NCBI RefSeq assembly: GCF_003634575.1
Contig: NZ_RBLJ01000001.1
Location: 620,001 to 684,000, forward strand
Direction of reading: 5' to 3'
Length of the DNA stretch: 64,000 nucleotides
Origin: Photorhabdus asymbiotica
GTDB taxonomy: Bacteria > Pseudomonadota > Gammaproteobacteria > Enterobacterales > Enterobacteriaceae
Translations under genes and position numbers: made by a program
Notes under the pieces: model-generated
Seen by the model: the letters and a program-made list of their open reading frames with translations, nothing else
Told to the model about the DNA's origin: nothing
The model's database searches: none
Part shown: positions 41,473 through 51,697 of the stretch, one piece after another
Layout of the letters: every line of letters begins with the position of its first letter
Numbering within the stretch: position 1 is the first letter of the stretch

Positions 41473-41608
41473 GACTACTCCACTAAAATGTAAACAAAAT
41501 GTTATTTAAGGACATTAAAATAATATCCTTAAATAACATTTCTTTTTATATAAATAACTGATGTGATAGTTACAGAATATCATGACTGGTTAGTTGGTCA
41601 TACCAAAA

Positions 41609-41622
41609 TTGAGTGACATCAA
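41609..41622. promoter_or_regulatory. Candidate FNR box upstream of ndh
   Basis: TTGAGTGACATCAA differs from the FNR consensus TTGAT-N4-ATCAA at one position. It lies 137 bp before the ndh start. E. coli ndh is repressed by FNR from upstream sites, so the role is plausible. Confidence 0.45.
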
Positions 41623-41721
41623 ACTCTTTTGAATAAATAAACACCAATCACAAAAATTGTCAATTTATTTTCAATTAGTTCAATTCATCTCTCATTTATC
41701 TTACTTTTCTATTTACATAGA

Positions 41722-41750
41722 AAATAAAATATGCCCCTAAAAAAGGAGCC
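41722..41750 (-). terminator. Candidate terminator of nagZ
   Basis: Minus-strand GCTCCT-TTTTT-AGGGGC forms a 6-bp stem followed by ATATTTTATTTT. It lies about 210 nt after the nagZ stop. Confidence 0.5.
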
Positions 41751-41958
41751 TTAAAGAACCTGATATTAAAGAAATTTCAGAAATGCGACCATGTCGAACG
41801 CATAAAAAAGAAGGCATTTTCTTGCATAGATAATCATCATTAAAGGTAATTTCTCTAGCAATAGAGCAACCTCTTGAAAATGGACAATACGGGCAAAGCG
41901 ATGCACGTTAACGGCAGACAGTTTTCTAATAACATGATATTTAAGATATTTTTATTAA

Positions 41959-42981
41959 TTACCGCTCACAATTCTGCCATTTATCATGTAACGCAGTTAA
42001 TACTTTATTAGCCTGCTGCCAGCGTTTTGAATCCTTTAGCTCATTCAAACTGAATTGACCTCCCTGATGATACAATTCTGATACTTTCTCTACCCTGGTC
42101 TGAGGCAAGTTATCAATCACACTGACCGCCCCATCACGGTTATTACACACCAAGATCATGTCACAGCCTGCATGCAATGCAGCCTGCCCACGCTCAGCAT
42201 AATCTCCCATAATTGCCGCCCCCTCCATAGAAAGATCATCTGAAAATATCACGCCATTAAAGCCTAATTGCTGACGCAGCACTGATTTCAACCAATATGA
42301 TGATCCACTAGCGGGATATTTATCTACCTGAGAATAAATCACATGAGCCGGCATAATCGCATCCAACAAATTACGCTGGATAAAATCACGGAAAATAGAC
42401 ATGTCATGACGACAAATGAGTTCCAGAGGACGATCATCGTGAGGCGTTTCTTTATGAGAATCGGCACAGACAGCACCATGTCCCGGAAAGTGTTTACCCG
42501 TCGATTTCATGCCAGCCGAATGCATACCTTTAATAAAGTGCTCAGCCATAATCATGGCCTGTTCAGGGTTTTCATGGAATGAACGTTCACCAATAGCCAC
42601 ACATTGATGACCTAAGTCCAGAACAGGGGCAAAACTGATGTCGATATCCATGGCAATCATTTCGGATGCCATGAGCCAACCCGCTTCTTCTGCCAATTTC
42701 ATGCCATTAAAGTTATCACCCAATCCAGCAAAAGACTGGGCCGCCGGTAAACGAGTGAAACCTTCACGGAAACGCTGCACTCTGCCACCTTCCTGATCAA
42801 CAGCAATCACAAGACGATGACGGGAAGCCTTACGAATCTGACGTACTAATTCACGTAATTGCTCAACATCATGAAAATTGCGGGTAAACAGAATTAAACC
42901 ACCCACTAATGGATGTTGTAAAATTTCCTTTTCTTCACTATCTAGTTCATAACTGACAACATCTAACATTACCGGCCCCAT
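41959..42981 (-). CDS. nagZ: Beta-N-acetylhexosaminidase NagZ
   Basis: A cytosolic family 3 glycoside hydrolase that removes GlcNAc from anhydro-muropeptides during cell-wall recycling; its products can induce AmpC in relatives. The GH3 signature includes [36 protein letters not shown] (catalytic His in the loop) and [13 protein letters not shown] (nucleophile Asp). The ATG at 42981 has GAGGAG upstream; an in-frame GTG at 42993 would overlap that site. ERIC copy 10 begins 16 bp upstream of the ATG. 340 residues. Confidence 0.94.
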   Translation of the reverse strand: MGPVMLDVVSYELDSEEKEILQHPLVGGLILFTRNFHDVEQLRELVRQIRKASRHRLVIAVDQEGGRVQRFREGFTRLPAAQSFAGLGDNFNGMKLAEEAGWLMASEMIAMDIDISFAPVLDLGHQCVAIGERSFHENPEQAMIMAEHFIKGMHSAGMKSTGKHFPGHGAVCADSHKETPHDDRPLELICRHDMSIFRDFIQRNLLDAIMPAHVIYSQVDKYPASGSSYWLKSVLRQQLGFNGVIFSDDLSMEGAAIMGDYAERGQAALHAGCDMILVCNNRDGAVSVIDNLPQTRVEKVSELYHQGGQFSLNELKDSKRWQQANKVLTALHDKWQNCER

Positions 42982-42996
42982 AACACTCCTCACTTA

Positions 42997-43123
42997 TATA
43001 CCCTTCATCCTTCAAGTTGCTGCTTTGTTGGCTGCTTTCTCTCACCCCAGTCACAGAGTTATCTATGCTCCTGGGGATTCGTTCACTTGCCGCCGCGCTG
43101 CAACTTGAAATCTATTGGGTATA
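42997..43123 (+). repeat. ERIC repeat, copy 10 (type A), in the nagZ leader
   Basis: A full-length 127-bp element with intact ends, between thiK and nagZ. On the nagZ strand it ends about 5 bp before the Shine-Dalgarno. Confidence 0.94.
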
Positions 43124-43157
43124 TGTAAATGTACTGCAATTAATGCAGCTTAATAGA

Positions 43158-44021
43158 TTAAAACGCCAGACCAAAAGAGAGACGTAACCGCTGTGCTAAT
43201 TCTAAAAATTGTCGATTACTGCTCTGTTTCCAACGCACTTCAAACCACATTAAAATCATATAATCAACCCAAGGTTGCCAACGTTTAATCTGATGTTCCA
43301 ATAACGTTTGATCCGGGTATCCCAGTGGCTGACCACAATAATAGTTCAAAAACACCTGTTGCTGCGATTCATCCCAATGATTAGTCCGAAACAATGTTGC
43401 CAATGCAAACCCAATATCTGTATCCGCTGCATATTCCCAGTCAATAAGTTTTAGTCCCTGATGAGTATCAATTAAATTACCACAATGAACATCCATATGA
43501 ACTGGTGACAATTTCAGTATTGATGGCATTGGCGAGGAGATAAAACGTTTATGTAGCCGTAACCAGCAAGGAGTGATGCGAGCTTTATCGATTTGCAACC
43601 ACTGGCTTTCTAATTGATGCCGTAGCTGAAGCGGATAACCGAACAGAGGCTGACAATGCAAAGTGACCAATAGTGCCGACAATTTTTGCAAAAAATCAGG
43701 CTGAGAAAACTCATCTTGCCCAATGGCATAACCCGGCAACCATTCTAATAACAACCAGTGACGATCCATGGCGATCATTTGCGGAGCAATCTCTGCCCGA
43801 CTGAGATGGCGCAGAATAGCCTTCTCACGTTGACGATTAACACCAAGTTGACTCCCTTGCTGCCCGTGCCTGCGACCGACAATATGGTATTCGCCATTAG
43901 TCGCGTAATGGCTTTCATTTGTCATACCGCTTAGCGGTCTTATCTTCCAATCGCTTGCTGTTGTATGAGGCCATTGTCTACACAATGCCTCCAACAAACA
44001 CTCATGATTACTTAACGTCAT
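43158..44021 (-). CDS. thiK: Thiamine kinase ThiK
   Basis: A phosphotransferase of the APH/choline-kinase fold that phosphorylates salvaged thiamine, 287 residues. Motifs: the Brenner-type catalytic loop VHMDVHCGNLI and the metal-binding LIDWEYAADTD. The ATG at 44021 is coupled to lpoB (overlap 14 nt, CAGGAG inside the lpoB end). It sits in the lpoB-thiK-nagZ order as in E. coli. Confidence 0.87.
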   Translation of the reverse strand: MTLSNHECLLEALCRQWPHTTASDWKIRPLSGMTNESHYATNGEYHIVGRRHGQQGSQLGVNRQREKAILRHLSRAEIAPQMIAMDRHWLLLEWLPGYAIGQDEFSQPDFLQKLSALLVTLHCQPLFGYPLQLRHQLESQWLQIDKARITPCWLRLHKRFISSPMPSILKLSPVHMDVHCGNLIDTHQGLKLIDWEYAADTDIGFALATLFRTNHWDESQQQVFLNYYCGQPLGYPDQTLLEHQIKRWQPWVDYMILMWFEVRWKQSSNRQFLELAQRLRLSFGLAF

Positions 44022-44577
44022 CAACTCCTGACCAGAGAATCTCACCCGTTTGTACCAACATCAGTTGCATGACGATGTCACGCTTATCACTGTTACCTGA
44101 AACTATGGAATAGAGAACATAATCCACATTCAAATAGCGAGCCAGGCCAATAGCCTTACTACGTAATCCCAGACTGTCTTCTTCAGATAGCCCCAGAGAT
44201 TGACGGGCGCTCTGCACCTGATTTTGAGAAACTAATTCAAAAACATTCTTGCTACTAACAGCTTGACGCAAAGCTTCTGTTGCTTGCGTGGTTTGCAGCA
44301 CCCCGTTGGTATTGTTCTTTACCGTATCAATTAACAGTAACTTCCCGCTTCCCAACCCATCAGTCTTAACCATTTGTTCTACTAATGGTTGCATCGTTCC
44401 TTCCCAGTCAGTTATGCGCATTTTAGGCGGTTCTGGGACCTTATCAGGTGGTGATATCGGTTTTTCGTGTGGGGGCACAGGCACAACCGGAGTTGGAGGC
44501 TCAGGCTGCTGCGGTGGCAAGGATGGACAACCAGCCAACAACATGACCGATAGTGCTACAAAAATAATTCTTTTCAT
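44008..44577 (-). CDS. lpoB: Penicillin-binding protein activator LpoB
   Basis: An outer-membrane lipoprotein that reaches through the periplasm to activate PBP1b. The lipobox LLAGC puts the lipidated cysteine at residue 17 after a short signal peptide, followed by a long Pro-rich disordered linker (about 20-50, PPQQPEPPTPVVPVPP) and a globular domain. 189 residues. The ATG at 44577 follows an in-frame TTG. ycfL, normally between hinT and lpoB, is missing; ERIC copy 11 lies there. Confidence 0.9.
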   Translation of the reverse strand: MKRIIFVALSVMLLAGCPSLPPQQPEPPTPVVPVPPHEKPISPPDKVPEPPKMRITDWEGTMQPLVEQMVKTDGLGSGKLLLIDTVKNNTNGVLQTTQATEALRQAVSSKNVFELVSQNQVQSARQSLGLSEEDSLGLRSKAIGLARYLNVDYVLYSIVSGNSDKRDIVMQLMLVQTGEILWSGVDDVK

Positions 44578-44725
44578 CAACCTATTCCAATTACAGAGTT
44601 AGAAAACGGATAAATTCCTGCTGTGACACCAGCAATTAATTATCAACTCAACCCAGTAACAAAACCAGTAGCGTTTATTTAAATATCCAGGGTCATCTGA
44701 AGTCACTATTCCCCGGATATCTGCC

Positions 44726-44852
44726 TATACCCGTTATCTTTCAAGTTGCCTCTTTGTTGGCTGCACTCACTCACCCCGGTCACATAGTTCTCTATGCTCC
44801 CGGGGATTCGCTCCCTTGCCGTCGCGATGCATCTTGAAATCCATTGGGTATA
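44726..44852 (+). repeat. ERIC repeat, copy 11 (type B)
   Basis: A full-length element between hinT and lpoB. The centre CACCCCGG ... CCCGGGG is the compensated form. Confidence 0.93.
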
Positions 44853-44878
44853 TATAAATAAATATGGATGCTTCACAT

Positions 44879-45229
44879 TTACTTCGCCAGTAGCGGCCCC
44901 AAATGACGACCACCCACCAAATGCATGTGGATATGGTATACTTCCTGCCCTGCATGGCGGTTACAGTTCATAATTAAACGATATCCATCTTCTGCAATAC
45001 CTTCTTGTTCAGCAATTTTTGCAGCAACCGTCATTATTCTCCCCAGCGCTAATTCATGCTCTGGCTTCACATCATTCACCGTTGGGATCAAAACATTTGG
45101 AATAATCAGAATATGCGTCGGTGCCTGTGGAGAAATATCACGAAATGCAGTGACCAAATCGTCCTGATAAACAATATCAGAAGGTATTTCACGACGGATA
45201 ATTTTACTGAAAATAGTTTCTTCTGCCAT
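44879..45229 (-). CDS. hinT: Purine nucleoside phosphoramidase HinT
   Basis: A HIT-family hydrolase of adenosine phosphoramidates and aminoacyl-adenylates, 116 residues. The histidine triad HIHMH is at 99-103, and [20 protein letters not shown] is the classic N-terminus. The ATG at 45229 follows AAGGA. ERIC copies flank it on both sides (44726-44852 and 45276-45402), so it is probably a single-gene unit. Confidence 0.95.
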   Translation of the reverse strand: MAEETIFSKIIRREIPSDIVYQDDLVTAFRDISPQAPTHILIIPNVLIPTVNDVKPEHELALGRIMTVAAKIAEQEGIAEDGYRLIMNCNRHAGQEVYHIHMHLVGGRHLGPLLAK

Positions 45230-45275
45230 CACATTTTCCTTTTATTTAAACAACACCAAGAGCTATAAATGCTTA

Positions 45276-45402
45276 TATACCCTTCATCCTTCAAGTTGCT
45301 GCTTTGTTGGCTGCTTTCTCTCACCCCAGTCACAGAGTTATCTATGCTCCTGGGGATTCGTTCACTTGCCGCCGCGCTGCAACTTGAAATCTATTGGGTA
45401 TA
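45276..45402 (+). repeat. ERIC repeat, copy 12 (type A)
   Basis: A full-length element almost identical to copy 10, including TTTCTCTCACCCCAG. The two are probably recent copies. It lies where E. coli has ptsG and fhuE. Confidence 0.94.
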
Positions 45403-45425
45403 AACCATAAGTTTAAGCTGGTAGA

Positions 45426-46211
45426 TCAGTTTTTATATACTTCAACATGAAATAGATCACAGAAATTCTGCGTGGTAACTTTAGCCATTTCCTCAATACT
45501 TACGCCTTTGAGCACAGCCATATATTCCGCTACATCACGCACGTATGCAGGCTGATTTTCTTTGCCACGATGTGGCACTGGCGCAAGATAAGGAGAATCA
45601 GTTTCAATCAAAATACGATCTAACGGTACATATCTTGCCGCTTCACGAATTTGTTCTGCATTACGGAAAGTCACAATCCCAGAGAATGAAATATAGAAAC
45701 CTAAATCCAGTAATTCTTTGGCGGTATCTTTATCTTCGGTAAAACAGTGTAAAACACCACCACATTCTTGTGCATGTTCTTCACGCAATACCCTCAAAGT
45801 ATCATCACGAGCACTACGGGTATGAACAATAACAGGCTTATTAAGTTTACGGCCAATACGAATATGTTCACGAAATGAAGTTCGCTGTAGTTCAGCGTTA
45901 TCTTGTTGATAATAATAATCCAACCCAGTTTCACCCAGAGCAACAACTTCATTGCCGCCAGCTAAATGAGCCAGTTCATCAAAATCATAGCCTTCATCCA
46001 AATTAAGTGGATGAATACCACAGGAAAACACAATATTCTCCCGTTCACCAATCAAAGTTTTCATTTGCCGGAAACCGGGTAGCGTAGTCGCTACTGCCAG
46101 CATAAATTTCACCTCTCGATCTGCCGCTTTTATAACAACATCATCCACATCTTTATGTAGATTTTCATAATCAAGACAATCGAGATGACAGTGTGAATCA
46201 ACTAACAACAT
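45426..46211 (-). CDS. ycfH: TatD-family metal-dependent hydrolase YcfH
   Basis: A 261-residue TIM-barrel hydrolase of the TatD DNase family. Metal ligands are visible: DSHCHLD at the start, GETGLDYYY, VIVHTR, HCFTE and ETDSPYLAP. Its exact substrate is uncertain, nuclease or D-aminoacyl-tRNA deacylase activities being proposed for the family. It is the last gene of the plsX-to-holB series, 30 bp after holB. Confidence 0.92.
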   Translation of the reverse strand: MLLVDSHCHLDCLDYENLHKDVDDVVIKAADREVKFMLAVATTLPGFRQMKTLIGERENIVFSCGIHPLNLDEGYDFDELAHLAGGNEVVALGETGLDYYYQQDNAELQRTSFREHIRIGRKLNKPVIVHTRSARDDTLRVLREEHAQECGGVLHCFTEDKDTAKELLDLGFYISFSGIVTFRNAEQIREAARYVPLDRILIETDSPYLAPVPHRGKENQPAYVRDVAEYMAVLKGVSIEEMAKVTTQNFCDLFHVEVYKN

Positions 46212-46241
46212 ATTAAACTCGTATACAAAAAGATTTCAGGG

Positions 46242-47225
46242 TTATGAATTAAACTGTTTTTCCCAATTGAGCAATTGCTCTGTTAGTAACAGCTCCCAGT
46301 TTACGCCCACTACTGAAAGTAGCTGATGACGACAATATGTCCAATCATTAATATTTTGTAGTAAAACAGCAGTAGTATGCATAGAACTCAATTGATAAAT
46401 CAGCGTTTGTTGATCCTGATTGATACAATAACTCTGCGCCTGCCGCTGCCACTTAACCGCATCAAGTAATAAGCTGATAAGCCAATGAAGACATTGCGGC
46501 GCATTTTCGTGATTTAATCGGGGCAAAAGTGACAAAGCATCGCGTTTATCCAACGCCTGTTCAATAGCCTGACAAAACTGTTTCCGTATCTGCCATTGTT
46601 CCGGTTGTAGTAACTGCTCTGCCGCAATAGGCGCTCCTTGAGACAGCTTCAAAGCCGTCATTGCATCGTTCGGAGAAATTGAAGGCAACTGTTTTTGCAA
46701 CCAATAAAGAGTGCCCTCCGCCTTGGGTACAGGGAGAAAATAATAAAAACAACGGCTGCGTAAAGTTGCCAGAAGGCTAGTTGGCTGCTGGCATTCCAAA
46801 AGAAAATAGGTACATTCCGGCGGTTCTTCCAACGTTTTCAATAATGCATTGGCAGCTGCATCTGTCAAACCTTCAGCTGAAGGTAACCAAACAATTTTTA
46901 CACCGCCTTGCTGGGAACGGCGATAAAGTGTTTCCGTAATCTGACGTACCATTTCAACACCGATACTGGTTTTACCCTTTTCCGGTGACATAATATGCCA
47001 ATCTGGATGAGTTTCTGCCATCATCAGACGGCAACTATGACACTTCCCACAACTTTTCATCTCCTGTTTATTCTGGCACATCAACCAACGGCTTAATCCA
47101 TATATCAATACATCAGCCCCTGTTCCTGCATTAGCATGAAGCAATAAAGCGTGATGGCCGCGGCCTTGCTGATGAGACTCCACCAATTGACGATATGCCT
47201 GACTAAGCCATGGATACCAGTTCAT
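46242..47225 (-). CDS. holB: DNA polymerase III delta prime subunit HolB
   Basis: The clamp-loader subunit delta', 327 residues, AAA+-like without ATP binding. The zinc module CGKCHSCRLM, SIGVEMVRQI, EGLTDAAANALLKTLEEPP and the SRC-type motif LRSRCFYY are all typical. The ATG at 47225 overlaps the tmk stop by one base. Confidence 0.94.
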   Translation of the reverse strand: MNWYPWLSQAYRQLVESHQQGRGHHALLLHANAGTGADVLIYGLSRWLMCQNKQEMKSCGKCHSCRLMMAETHPDWHIMSPEKGKTSIGVEMVRQITETLYRRSQQGGVKIVWLPSAEGLTDAAANALLKTLEEPPECTYFLLECQQPTSLLATLRSRCFYYFLPVPKAEGTLYWLQKQLPSISPNDAMTALKLSQGAPIAAEQLLQPEQWQIRKQFCQAIEQALDKRDALSLLPRLNHENAPQCLHWLISLLLDAVKWQRQAQSYCINQDQQTLIYQLSSMHTTAVLLQNINDWTYCRHQLLSVVGVNWELLLTEQLLNWEKQFNS

Positions 47226-47863
47226 TAGCAATTTTCCTGCTGTTTCAACCATTGCTCAAGTACCTGGCAAATATCTGCTTGTACCCGATCTATTGGTTGG
47301 GAAGCATCAACTGTCACAATACTCTTATCCTGCGATGCAAATTCCAGATAACAACTACGAGTACGATCAAAGAAATCCATCGACTCCTTTTCAATTCTGT
47401 CTAATTCTCCACGCTGGCAAGCTCGTAACAAACCAATTTGAGGAGGAAGATCGAGATAAATAGTCAAATCGGGACGAAAACTACCAAGGACAGTATTACG
47501 CAGCGAGGTCATCAAATTTTTATCAATACCACGCCCTCCTCCCTGATAAGCCTGAGAAGAAAGATCGTGACGATCACCGACAACCCATGCACCACGAGCC
47601 AAAGCAGGTTTAATCACATTTTCCACCAACTGAACCCTGGCTGCATATAACATCAGTACTTCTGCTTTATCCGTTAAAGGTTCATCTTCAATGCCTTGCT
47701 TAATCAACTCACGCAGTTTTTCTGCCAGCGGTGTTCCTCCCGGTTCTCGGGTAAAAACTAAATCTTGAATACCGTGCTGCTTCAATAGTTCAACGACCGT
47801 TTTCATCGCTGAGGTTTTTCCGGCACCTTCCAGCCCTTCAATAACAATAAATTTGCTGTTCAT
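47225..47863 (-). CDS. tmk: Thymidylate kinase
   Basis: It phosphorylates dTMP to dTDP. P-loop [15 protein letters not shown], the [15 protein letters not shown] substrate motif and the lid region are present. 212 residues. Its start overlaps the mltG stop (ATGA) and its stop overlaps holB, so translation is coupled on both sides. Confidence 0.96.
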   Translation of the reverse strand: MNSKFIVIEGLEGAGKTSAMKTVVELLKQHGIQDLVFTREPGGTPLAEKLRELIKQGIEDEPLTDKAEVLMLYAARVQLVENVIKPALARGAWVVGDRHDLSSQAYQGGGRGIDKNLMTSLRNTVLGSFRPDLTIYLDLPPQIGLLRACQRGELDRIEKESMDFFDRTRSCYLEFASQDKSIVTVDASQPIDRVQADICQVLEQWLKQQENC

Positions 47864-48885
47864 TTGCCTTGTCTTAATCCCTGACGGTAAATATTCACCG
47901 CCCTGTTATGTGCAGCCAGATTGGTCGTAAAAGTATGGCCACCTTTACCATCCGCCACAAAATAAAGAAATTCAGTTTTTGCTGGATGCGCAGCAGCTTT
48001 TATTGAAGCAAGACCGGGCATGGCAATCGGGGTTGGTGGTAAGCCATTAATCATATAAGTATTGTATGGCGTCAATGTGGTTAAATCTTTGCGGAAAATA
48101 GTGCCTCTATATTTCTCACCTAAACCATAGATCACCGTCGGATCAGTTTGTAGCCGCATATTCATCCGCAAGCGGTTAATAAATACAGAAGCAACTTTTG
48201 TTCTCTCCGCTTCAACACTTGTTTCTTTCTCAATTATCGACGCCATGATTAACATTTCATGAGCATTTTTATAGGGCAAATCTTTAGCTCGACCTTTCCA
48301 TTCCTCTTCCAGCGTCATTTTCATCTGTCGGTATGCCCGTTTCAGTAACGCTATATCGCTGGTACCCGCTGTATACAGATAGGTATCAGGATAGAGCCAC
48401 CCTTCTAAAGTATCAGTATCCTTGATCCCCAGAATCTCAGCTAATTCCTGAGTACTTTTATCATCCAGTTCATGCTTAAGATACTCAGATTGCTGTAGTA
48501 TTTTCCACCAATCAGACAAACGACTGCCTTCAACAAAACGGACCGTGAATTGAGCCTCTTTACCACTGGAGAATAATTGCAACATTTCCCGCAAAGTCAT
48601 TTCTCGTGTCAATTGGTAAGTACCTGCTTTAAACTCGGCAAGTTTTGGCTCTAGCCTTAATAACCAAGGGAAAATATGACTATCTTTAATCAAACTATCC
48701 TGAACCAGTAATGCTTCCAAACCATGACGGCCAATACCTGTTGGCAGGGTAAATATTCGATCCTGTTTAATTGCGAGTGTTTGATCCGCAAATTTTTCAA
48801 CTTTTTTATAACCAGCATAAAGTAATAATGCTACCGTAAAGATTATCGAAGCCAATAAGGCAAAAAGGTATTTTTTCCGTTTCAT
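47860..48885 (-). CDS. mltG: Endolytic murein transglycosylase MltG
   Basis: It cuts nascent glycan strands and sets their length. One N-terminal membrane helix (about 8-26), a LysM-like part, then the YceG catalytic domain with the Glu in [14 protein letters not shown], and [18 protein letters not shown]. 341 residues. It overlaps tmk and follows pabC by 32 bp. Confidence 0.94.
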   Translation of the reverse strand: MKRKKYLFALLASIIFTVALLLYAGYKKVEKFADQTLAIKQDRIFTLPTGIGRHGLEALLVQDSLIKDSHIFPWLLRLEPKLAEFKAGTYQLTREMTLREMLQLFSSGKEAQFTVRFVEGSRLSDWWKILQQSEYLKHELDDKSTQELAEILGIKDTDTLEGWLYPDTYLYTAGTSDIALLKRAYRQMKMTLEEEWKGRAKDLPYKNAHEMLIMASIIEKETSVEAERTKVASVFINRLRMNMRLQTDPTVIYGLGEKYRGTIFRKDLTTLTPYNTYMINGLPPTPIAMPGLASIKAAAHPAKTEFLYFVADGKGGHTFTTNLAAHNRAVNIYRQGLRQGK

Positions 48886-48917
48886 CAATTAATCTAATCA
48901 CCTAAACACAGCGTAAA

Positions 48918-49742
48918 TTACAATTTCAGACATTCAGGAAGCAAATATTCATACAGTTCCCTTGACTGATATTTCCATGCAGGCCGATTTTCATGCACCT
49001 GAATTTCGCTGACAGGTATCACCGGCATTAAAGAATTACAGACTATCACCTCGTCTGCACATGCCAATGTCTCAGGATAATGGTTTATACAAGAAAGGTC
49101 ATAATCACTTTCTAATAGTAACTGCATTATTCTTTCCCGCATCACGCCCTCAACGCCACAGTTCTGCAAGTCAGGAGTATACACATCTTTCCCTTTACGC
49201 CAGAAAATGTTTGCAGTACAACATTCGATCAAGAAACCATTTGTATCAAGTACCAAAGCTTCATCGGCATTTGATTTTTCGATAAACGATTTAATCAATA
49301 CTTGTTCCAATCGGTTAAGATGTTTAATTCCAGCAAGATAGGGGTTTATCCCCATAGGTATTGGACTAAGTACTAAAGAAAGACCTTTCTCGCGCTGTCT
49401 CAGATAGCGTTCAGGATAAGGACTAAGAAACAAAATCTGATTTGGTTGTGTAAATCCTTGAGTGCTGTAACCACGCCCCCCAGTTCCACGGGAAAGGATA
49501 ACTTTGAGTACTCCTTGTTCAGAAGTAGAAGCAATCTGCTTTATATGGCTTTCAAGCTGTTGCCAATCAGGTTGTGGAAGATATAACTTTTCAACGCCTT
49601 TTTGTAATCTTTTAATATGCAATGACAACAAGGCGACTTGTCCTTGTTCTATTTTTGCTGTTGTGAAACAACCATCACCAAATTGAACTGAACGATCATT
49701 TACAGGCAAATAGTCACACGGCTCTCCATTAATCCAATACAT
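48918..49742 (-). CDS. pabC: Aminodeoxychorismate lyase
   Basis: A PLP enzyme of fold type IV that makes 4-aminobenzoate for folate, 274 residues. The PLP Lys is in GIKHLNRLEQV (about 140), and the FGDGCFTTAKI start is typical. It sits between fabF and mltG as in E. coli. A terminator hairpin separates it from fabF, so it probably has its own promoter. Confidence 0.93.
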   Translation of the reverse strand: MYWINGEPCDYLPVNDRSVQFGDGCFTTAKIEQGQVALLSLHIKRLQKGVEKLYLPQPDWQQLESHIKQIASTSEQGVLKVILSRGTGGRGYSTQGFTQPNQILFLSPYPERYLRQREKGLSLVLSPIPMGINPYLAGIKHLNRLEQVLIKSFIEKSNADEALVLDTNGFLIECCTANIFWRKGKDVYTPDLQNCGVEGVMRERIMQLLLESDYDLSCINHYPETLACADEVIVCNSLMPVIPVSEIQVHENRPAWKYQSRELYEYLLPECLKL

Positions 49743-49856
49743 ATGATTTTATTCTTAATTACTCAAAAAAGGCATTTCAGCTAACCTATCAAGAAGAAGT
49801 ATCATAGTATATAGCTGTTATGAGTGCAAAAGTGCCCGCAGAAAATGAAGCCGCGA

Positions 49857-49897
49857 TAAAAAAGCCCCAATAATTATCAAGTTATTGGAGCTTTTTA
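49857..49897. terminator. Terminator after fabF
   Basis: On the minus strand AAAGCTCCAATAA pairs with TTATTGGGGCTTT and is followed by a T run. It lies about 95 nt after the fabF stop. Confidence 0.82.
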
Positions 49898-49990
49898 TAC
49901 TCTATCGCCTTAAAGTTTTTACAAAACTATGCTTAATGGGATCTCAACCGGCACGTATTTGTAACATCAGGCTTTACAGATCAATAAAGT

Positions 49991-51232
49991 TTATATCTTA
50001 CGAAAAATCAGTGAACCGTTCGTACCACCAAAGCCGAAAGAGTTACATAATGCATATTCCATACTTTCTACTTTACGGGATTCGTTAGGAACAAAATCCA
50101 GACGGCAATTTTCATCCTGATTTTCCAGATTGATAGTTGGTGGAACAATCTGATCACGCAGCGCCAAAATTGTGAAAATAGATTCCACTGCACCAGCAGC
50201 ACCCAGCAAATGACCAGTCATTGACTTGGTTGAACTGACTAAAACATCAGTGCCTTCACCAAATACTGCTTCGACGGCGTGGGCTTCCGCTAAGTCACCC
50301 GCTGGTGTTGAAGTACCGTGTGCATTGATATATCCGACTTGTTCAGTGGTAATACCAGCATCTTTTAAAGCATTTTCCATCGCTAACGCAGCACCAGCAC
50401 CATTTTCTGGTGGCGACGTCATATGGTAGGCATCACTGCTCATACCAAAACCTACGATTTCTGCATAAATCTTCGCACCACGTTTCTTCGCGTGCTCGTA
50501 CTCTTCCAGTACCAAGATACCTGCACCGTCCCCCAGAACAAAACCATCACGGCCTTTATCCCATGGGCGGCTTGCACTCTGAGGATCATCGTTACGGGTA
50601 GACAAAGCACGGGCAGCAGCAAATCCACCAACGCCCAGAGGAGTGCTGGCTTTTTCCGCGCCACCTGCCAACATAATGTCAGCATCATTGTAAGCAATAA
50701 TACGAGCTGCATGACCGATATTATGTACACCTGACGTACATGCTGTAGCAATAGAAATGCTTGGGCCACGTAAACCGTAAATAATACTCAGATGACCTGC
50801 TACCATATTTACAATCGTAGAAGGCACAAAGAATGGACTGATCTTACGGGGACCATTAGCCACCAGTGCGCCATGATTTTCCTCAATAAGACCCAAACCA
50901 CCAATACCAGAACCAATAGCAGCACCAAAACGACTAGCATTGGCTTCTGTTACTTCGATTCCAGAATCTTCAATGGCTTGCATACCTGCTGCAATACCAT
51001 ATTGAATGAAATCATCCATTTTTCGCGCATCTTTGCGCGAAATATTAAAATCTTCATGATTAAAATCTTTAACCAGACCAGCAAATTTAGTTGCATGGTG
51101 ACTGGTGTCAAAATGGTCAATCAGGCTGATACCACTCTGTCCGGCACAAACAGCTTTCCAAGAAGATTCAGCTGTATTACCGACAGGAGATAACATGCCT
51201 AGTCCGGTCACCACTACTCGACGCTTAGACAC
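49991..51232 (-). CDS. fabF: Beta-ketoacyl-ACP synthase II FabF
   Basis: An elongating condensing enzyme of type II fatty-acid synthesis, needed for the temperature-dependent step to cis-vaccenate. The Cys-His-His set is visible: Cys165 ([10 protein letters not shown]), then [13 protein letters not shown] and [13 protein letters not shown]. 413 residues. The start is GTG at 51232 with GGAGGAT upstream. Confidence 0.96.
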   Translation of the reverse strand: MSKRRVVVTGLGMLSPVGNTAESSWKAVCAGQSGISLIDHFDTSHHATKFAGLVKDFNHEDFNISRKDARKMDDFIQYGIAAGMQAIEDSGIEVTEANASRFGAAIGSGIGGLGLIEENHGALVANGPRKISPFFVPSTIVNMVAGHLSIIYGLRGPSISIATACTSGVHNIGHAARIIAYNDADIMLAGGAEKASTPLGVGGFAAARALSTRNDDPQSASRPWDKGRDGFVLGDGAGILVLEEYEHAKKRGAKIYAEIVGFGMSSDAYHMTSPPENGAGAALAMENALKDAGITTEQVGYINAHGTSTPAGDLAEAHAVEAVFGEGTDVLVSSTKSMTGHLLGAAGAVESIFTILALRDQIVPPTINLENQDENCRLDFVPNESRKVESMEYALCNSFGFGGTNGSLIFRKI

Positions 51233-51273
51233 GCTTATCCTCCAGGGAGGGAAATAGATTTAGGGCAGAAACA

Positions 51274-51295
51274 TAGGCGGTCGAATGACCGCCTA
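51274..51295 (-). terminator. Hairpin (attenuator) between acpP and fabF
   Basis: TAGGCGGTC pairs with GACCGCCTA around a 4-nt loop, a perfect 9-bp stem just after acpP. The U-tract is weak, so it probably reduces but does not stop read-through to fabF, fitting the large excess of ACP. Confidence 0.6.
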
Positions 51296-51306
51296 GGTGT
51301 GTTCAC

Positions 51307-51543
51307 TTATTTGCTTTCGTTCTGGACGTAATCAATAGCTGCCTGAACTGTAGTGATTTTTTCTGCTTCTTCGTCTGGAATCTCAATATCAAACTCTTCT
51401 TCCAGAGCCATTACCAGTTCAACTGTGTCAAGAGAATCAGCGCCCAAGTCATCAACAAAAGAAGCTGAGTTGACAACTTCTTCCTCTTTAACACCAAGCT
51501 GTTCAACGATGATTTTTTTAACGCGTTCTTCAATAGTGCTCAT
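51307..51543 (-). CDS. acpP: Acyl carrier protein
   Basis: A 78-residue acidic carrier. The phosphopantetheine attachment is Ser37 in [13 protein letters not shown]. Nearly identical to the E. coli protein. It lies between fabG and fabF. Confidence 0.98.
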   Translation of the reverse strand: MSTIEERVKKIIVEQLGVKEEEVVNSASFVDDLGADSLDTVELVMALEEEFDIEIPDEEAEKITTVQAAIDYVQNESK

Positions 51544-51697
51544 GCTATTAAATTTCCTATCAAAATTCGCTTTCGCGATGGTTTTCGTAGTTTATAAAAT
51601 ACAGGAAAAGATGCAACCAAATCCCGGCTGGTCGAACCACAATCTTGCTCTATTTTGCGTTATTTAACACAAAAAATGCAACTGGTTCGCTCATTTT

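Larger units (their letters stand above)
41473..41958. other. Spacer between ndh and nagZ (486 bp)
   Basis: It carries the ndh promoter region with a candidate FNR box, and the nagZ terminator at 41722-41750. ycfP, which lies here in E. coli, is absent and I see no remnant of it. Confidence 0.6.
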
